Below, piece after piece: positions 6,302 through 8,541 of a DNA stretch of 8,541 bases (positions within the stretch are counted from its first letter, which is position 1; every line of letters starts with the position of its first letter). The notes beneath the pieces are model-generated. The model worked only from the letters and a program-made list of their open reading frames with translations, made no database searches and was not told the DNA's origin. Source of the stretch: Clostridia bacterium (lineage in GTDB: Bacteria; Bacillota; Clostridia; Oscillospirales; CAG-272); the NCBI GenBank assembly GCA_017455945.1, contig JAFTLM010000200.1, positions 1 to 8,541 on the forward strand, in the 5' to 3' direction. Both the position numbers and the translations under genes were made by a program.

Positions 6302-8128
6302 TCAGTCTGCTGTCATCGCCTGGATCTTGAAGTTATCGAACTTTGTACCAAAGTCAACAACGTCACAGAATCTGAATGTGAACGCGTCGCCGTAGCCTGC
6401 GTCGTCATAGTCGAACGTAGCAACCGAACCGATAGGCTGACCGTCTACGAAGATGTAAGACTGCTTTGCCTCGATATCGCAAACAACGTCGAGGGTTACC
6501 CACTTGCCGTCCTCAATAGCGGCAGACTTACCCGCGAACTGGTTAATAAGATCGTCGGTTACTTCGGTCGTCCAAGTATTCTTGTCTGTACCGTTAAGAG
6601 CCTTTGTAGCAAGAGACTTAAGAACGGGAACGTACTTAACCTGCCATATCCAGCCGTTCTTCGTACCAACCTTTGTTCCATTGTTGTTACCGGGAACGAA
6701 GGAAATTACAGAGTTATCTCTCCAGAAGCTGTTGGGGTTACCTGTAACCTTCATATCAACAGTGATGGAATAGTAGCTGAGATCCTCGAACGCCTTCTTG
6801 TCGTAGTCGAGCCAGGTTGTGGAGTTAACGCCCCAAACCGATCTGTCGCCGTCCTTTTCGTATGTGTTGTTACCGTCGGAAACGAGTCTGAACAAGGGGT
6901 AATCCTTGATCTGCTCTGCAACGGGCACGTCAAAGTCAAGAGCAAGGATAACATCGCTCTTCATATAGCCGTTAACAACATTCTTACACTTTGTACAGTT
7001 CTGAACAACGCCCTCGGAGGTGAATTCCCACTTAGCGCTTGCCGTATCGTGTTCAAACTTTGTCTGGATAGCGGAACACTTTGTACACTTTCTTGCCCAT
7101 TCGCAGTTAGCACCCGACTCGTACCAGTCAGCGTATACGTGCTTATGAACGCTGGAACCGCCTGCACAGGATACGTTGTACGCACCGCTGTTCTCGTCCC
7201 AGTAGTCGCCGAACTCCATTGCGTTCCAGTCAGCGTCTGTGCCTGCGTATGTAATGGTTGTAAGGAGGTCGCAGTCGTAGAACGCCCAACCGCCGATAGC
7301 GGTAAGCTTGGACATAATATCAACAACCTCAAGGCTGTAGCACTCGAAGAATGCGTCGTTGCCGATCTTCTCAAGACCTGCGCCGAGAGTTGCCTCTGTA
7401 AGGTTGTAGCAACCCATAAACGCACCTGTGGAAAGAGTCTTAACGCTGTCGGGAATAACGATAGTATCAAGAGCTGTGCAGTACATAAACGCCTTCTCAC
7501 CGATAGTCTCAACGCCCTCGGCAAGAACTACGTCAGCAAGATTAATGCAACGGTTGAATGCGTTGTTACCGATCTTCTTTACAGAAGCGGGAATAACAAC
7601 CTGAACAATATTTTCGTTGTCAGCAAAAGCGCCGCTGGAGATAGCAACAACGGGCTTGCCCTCGTATGTCTCGGGAATAACGATCTGAGCGTCAGCACAC
7701 TCGCCGATACCCTCAACAATGCAGTTTCCGTCGCCGTCAACCATTATAGCAAGACCTGCGCTTGCCTTAGCCTCCGCACCGCAAACGGAACACTTGCCGT
7801 TCTTATAATTGTGGGGAGCGAGAGGAAGTGCTGTCTGTGCAACGACTGTCTTTCCGCAATCGGAACATACAACGCCGTCTGTAAGGCCCGCCTTTGTACA
7901 GGTGGACTCAACAGCCGCGAGAGTCTTATTGGTATGGATATGATCGTCTCCGACATCAACACCGGGGCCGGGACCGGGTGTAACTGTACCGGGATCCTCT
8001 GTACCGGGTGTAACCTCACCGGGACCGTCGGTAACAGCAGGTGTTTTTGCAGGCTCCTTGCTTCCGCCGCACGCTACGAGAGCGAGGCAAAGAAGGAGAG
8101 CGAGAAGAACAAGTGAAAGTTTTTTCAT
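6302..8128 (-). CDS. BspA-type leucine-rich-repeat surface lipoprotein
   Basis: A 608-residue predicted lipoprotein, anchored by Cys20 of the lipobox LVAC after a KK-hydrophobic signal peptide. Next come a Pro/Gly/Thr linker (about 23-62, with VTPG encoded twice by a 12-bp repeat at 7973 and 8003), a first Cys/His module (C77, C88, C91, H106, C113, C116), six LRR_5/BspA repeats of 23 residues (about 160-297) with the pattern IGxxAFxxCxxL, a second Cys/His module (C342, C348, C351, H360, C378, C381), and a C-terminal region (about 390-608) ending in KWVTLDVVCD, FVDGQPIG and FDNFKIQ, which resembles concanavalin A/LamG-like jelly rolls. It probably binds a glycan or host protein at the cell surface; the ligand is unknown. 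ATG at 8128 is chosen over an upstream start at 8194 because it begins the signal peptide and has GGAG 9 nt before it. Its codon use (GGT, GTT, GTA, AAG, AAC) and strong promoter suggest high expression. Confidence 0.9.
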   Translation of the reverse strand: MKKLSLVLLALLLCLALVACGGSKEPAKTPAVTDGPGEVTPGTEDPGTVTPGPGPGVDVGDDHIHTNKTLAAVESTCTKAGLTDGVVCSDCGKTVVAQTALPLAPHNYKNGKCSVCGAEAKASAGLAIMVDGDGNCIVEGIGECADAQIVIPETYEGKPVVAISSGAFADNENIVQVVIPASVKKIGNNAFNRCINLADVVLAEGVETIGEKAFMYCTALDTIVIPDSVKTLSTGAFMGCYNLTEATLGAGLEKIGNDAFFECYSLEVVDIMSKLTAIGGWAFYDCDLLTTITYAGTDADWNAMEFGDYWDENSGAYNVSCAGGSSVHKHVYADWYESGANCEWARKCTKCSAIQTKFEHDTASAKWEFTSEGVVQNCTKCKNVVNGYMKSDVILALDFDVPVAEQIKDYPLFRLVSDGNNTYEKDGDRSVWGVNSTTWLDYDKKAFEDLSYYSITVDMKVTGNPNSFWRDNSVISFVPGNNNGTKVGTKNGWIWQVKYVPVLKSLATKALNGTDKNTWTTEVTDDLINQFAGKSAAIEDGKWVTLDVVCDIEAKQSYIFVDGQPIGSVATFDYDDAGYGDAFTFRFCDVVDFGTKFDNFKIQAMTAD

Positions 8129-8137
8129 TTCTTTTTT

Positions 8138-8141
8138 CTCC
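8138..8141 (-). promoter_or_regulatory. Ribosome binding site of the lipoprotein
   Basis: GGAG on the minus strand, 9 nt before the ATG at 8128. It supports this start over the 22-codon upstream extension, which would bury the signal peptide. Confidence 0.7.
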
Positions 8142-8155
8142 GTTTCAAGAATTTT

Positions 8156-8202
8156 CCACACAAGAAAACGGTGCAAATCGCGTAGTTTGCCCAAAGTGTG
8201 GG
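8156..8202 (-). other. Possible structured 5' leader of the lipoprotein mRNA
   Basis: Within the about 80-nt leader, 8156-8161 can pair with 8196-8201 (CCACAC/GTGTGG), enclosing a second stem 8173-8177/8186-8190 (GCAAA/TTTGC). The stems are short. They may stabilise the mRNA; I do not recognise a known riboswitch. Confidence 0.3.
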
Positions 8203-8214
8203 TTTACAGAATAC

Positions 8215-8243
8215 ATTCTACCACATTTTCTTTCGTTCGTCAA
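8215..8243 (-). promoter_or_regulatory. Strong sigma-A-type promoter of the lipoprotein
   Basis: On the minus strand, TTGACG (8238-8243), a 17-bp spacer and TAGAAT (8215-8220), each one base off consensus. The DNA upstream (8244-8290) is A/T-rich and could act as an UP element. Transcription should begin near 8208. Confidence 0.8.
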
Positions 8244-8371
8244 CCGACTTTTTGCAAAAATAGTAAGCAAAAGCAAAAGTTTGTAAATTTTCACTATTTT
8301 CGAGGTCTTTTTTTGTACAAAGAGACAAAAACATTTTGCCGCGAGGACACCGAACCCCCGGAGGAACGGCA
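8244..8371. other. A/T-rich intergenic stretch without a gene
   Basis: Lies between the lipoprotein promoter and the right repeat. Runs of A and T dominate 8244-8335; 8336-8371 is GC-richer and leads into the repeat. Open frames crossing it are translations of the repeat and leader, with no ribosome site or family resemblance. I see no gene here. Confidence 0.6.
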
Positions 8372-8541
8372 GATAAATGAATGTTTGGCGGCGAGGGATG
8401 TGTTCGCACCGCACCCATAAGAGCCCCCACGCCAGTGGGTGCGAGTCAAGGCTGCACAAGCCTTGTCGCTCACCGCAGTGAGCGAAACTCCCCAAAACGG
8501 CGTTTTTCTTTTTGCGAACTTTTTCTTTTTGCGCCTTTGGC
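8372..8541 (-). repeat. Dispersed multi-hairpin repeat, right copy (inverted, cut by window end)
   Basis: Inverted counterpart of the left element, with the same order of parts read on the minus strand: an A-rich head with AAAGGCGCAAA and a 14-bp direct repeat (8503-8516 and 8520-8533 on the plus strand); a perfect 7-bp hairpin (8467-8473/8478-8484) whose loop reads TGCG on the minus strand; a second perfect 7-bp hairpin (8447-8453/8459-8465); then the conserved core 8383-8441. The head is less similar to the left copy at base level but keeps the architecture. The element runs off the window, so its far end is unknown. Confidence 0.8.

Noticed and set aside
7238..7651. Tandem DNA repeat or CRISPR-like array with 69-bp period
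   Set aside because: The period is the 23-residue LRR at protein level; the DNA units are diverged and coding, with no spacer structure.
6287..8116. A 609-codon open frame on the plus strand opposite the lipoprotein
   Set aside because: It is exactly in register with the sense codons and is explained by absent TTA/CTA/TCA codons. Its product is a low-complexity Cys/Val/Asn-rich string with no family resemblance, while the minus strand gives a signal peptide and LRRs.
143..8441. Composite transposon bounded by inverted repeats
   Set aside because: There is no transposase or integrase, the cargo is core cell-wall and housekeeping genes, and no target-site duplication can be seen. Independent insertions of one repeat family explain it more simply.
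8145..8495. A 116-codon minus-strand frame upstream of the lipoprotein
   Set aside because: It runs through the right repeat, the promoter and the leader. The promoter at 8215-8243 lies inside it, and nothing in the product looks like a protein.

Overview
The window looks like chromosomal DNA of an anaerobic Firmicute, most likely a gut-type clostridium (Oscillospirales/Ruminococcaceae-like). The grounds are a Gram-positive lipoprotein signal, strong AAGGAG-type ribosome sites, near-consensus housekeeping promoters, a clostridial-style PBP2 with a long pedestal, a COG1022-like acyl-CoA ligase, and the style of short palindromic intergenic repeats. That placement is an inference from style, not a database result. 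No tRNA, rRNA, CRISPR array, transposase, integrase or phage gene is visible.

All six genes lie on the minus strand, so they read from right to left. From the right: a dispersed multi-hairpin repeat (8372-8541); a strong promoter and an about 80-nt leader; a surface lipoprotein with two Cys/His modules, six BspA-type leucine-rich repeats and a jelly-roll-like C-terminus (6302-8128); a 180-bp spacer packed with palindromes (6122-6301); a PHP-family metallohydrolase (5324-6121); mreD (4808-5320); PBP2/mrdA (2706-4769); a GtrA-family membrane protein (2097-2624); an acyl-CoA synthetase-like AMP-binding protein (343-2043); a rho-independent terminator (231-259); and a second copy of the dispersed repeat in opposite orientation (about 21-220).

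PHP, mreD and pbp2 are tightly packed (gaps of 3 and 38 nt) and probably co-transcribed. MreD and PBP2 are both parts of the rod/elongasome machinery for lateral cell-wall synthesis. The usual partners mreB and mreC are not adjacent; the PHP gene occupies that place. gtrA follows after an 81-nt spacer with a small palindrome. The acyl-CoA ligase-like gene has its own near-perfect promoter embedded in the end of gtrA, so it can be expressed separately. The lipoprotein is a separate unit.

The points most worth a second look are: (1) the two inverted copies of a structured repeat at the window ends, with a near-identical 59-bp core and hairpins that differ in stem sequence but keep a TGCG loop; (2) the ligase-like protein, which keeps its C-terminal adenylate-forming motifs but has lost the glycine/Ser/Thr-rich phosphate loop; (3) the palindrome cluster before the PHP gene, with mutually exclusive pairings; and (4) the lipoprotein architecture. 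I see no defence system or other clear new multi-gene system here. Because both ends lie inside the same repeat family, the window may be a contig that ended at repeats.
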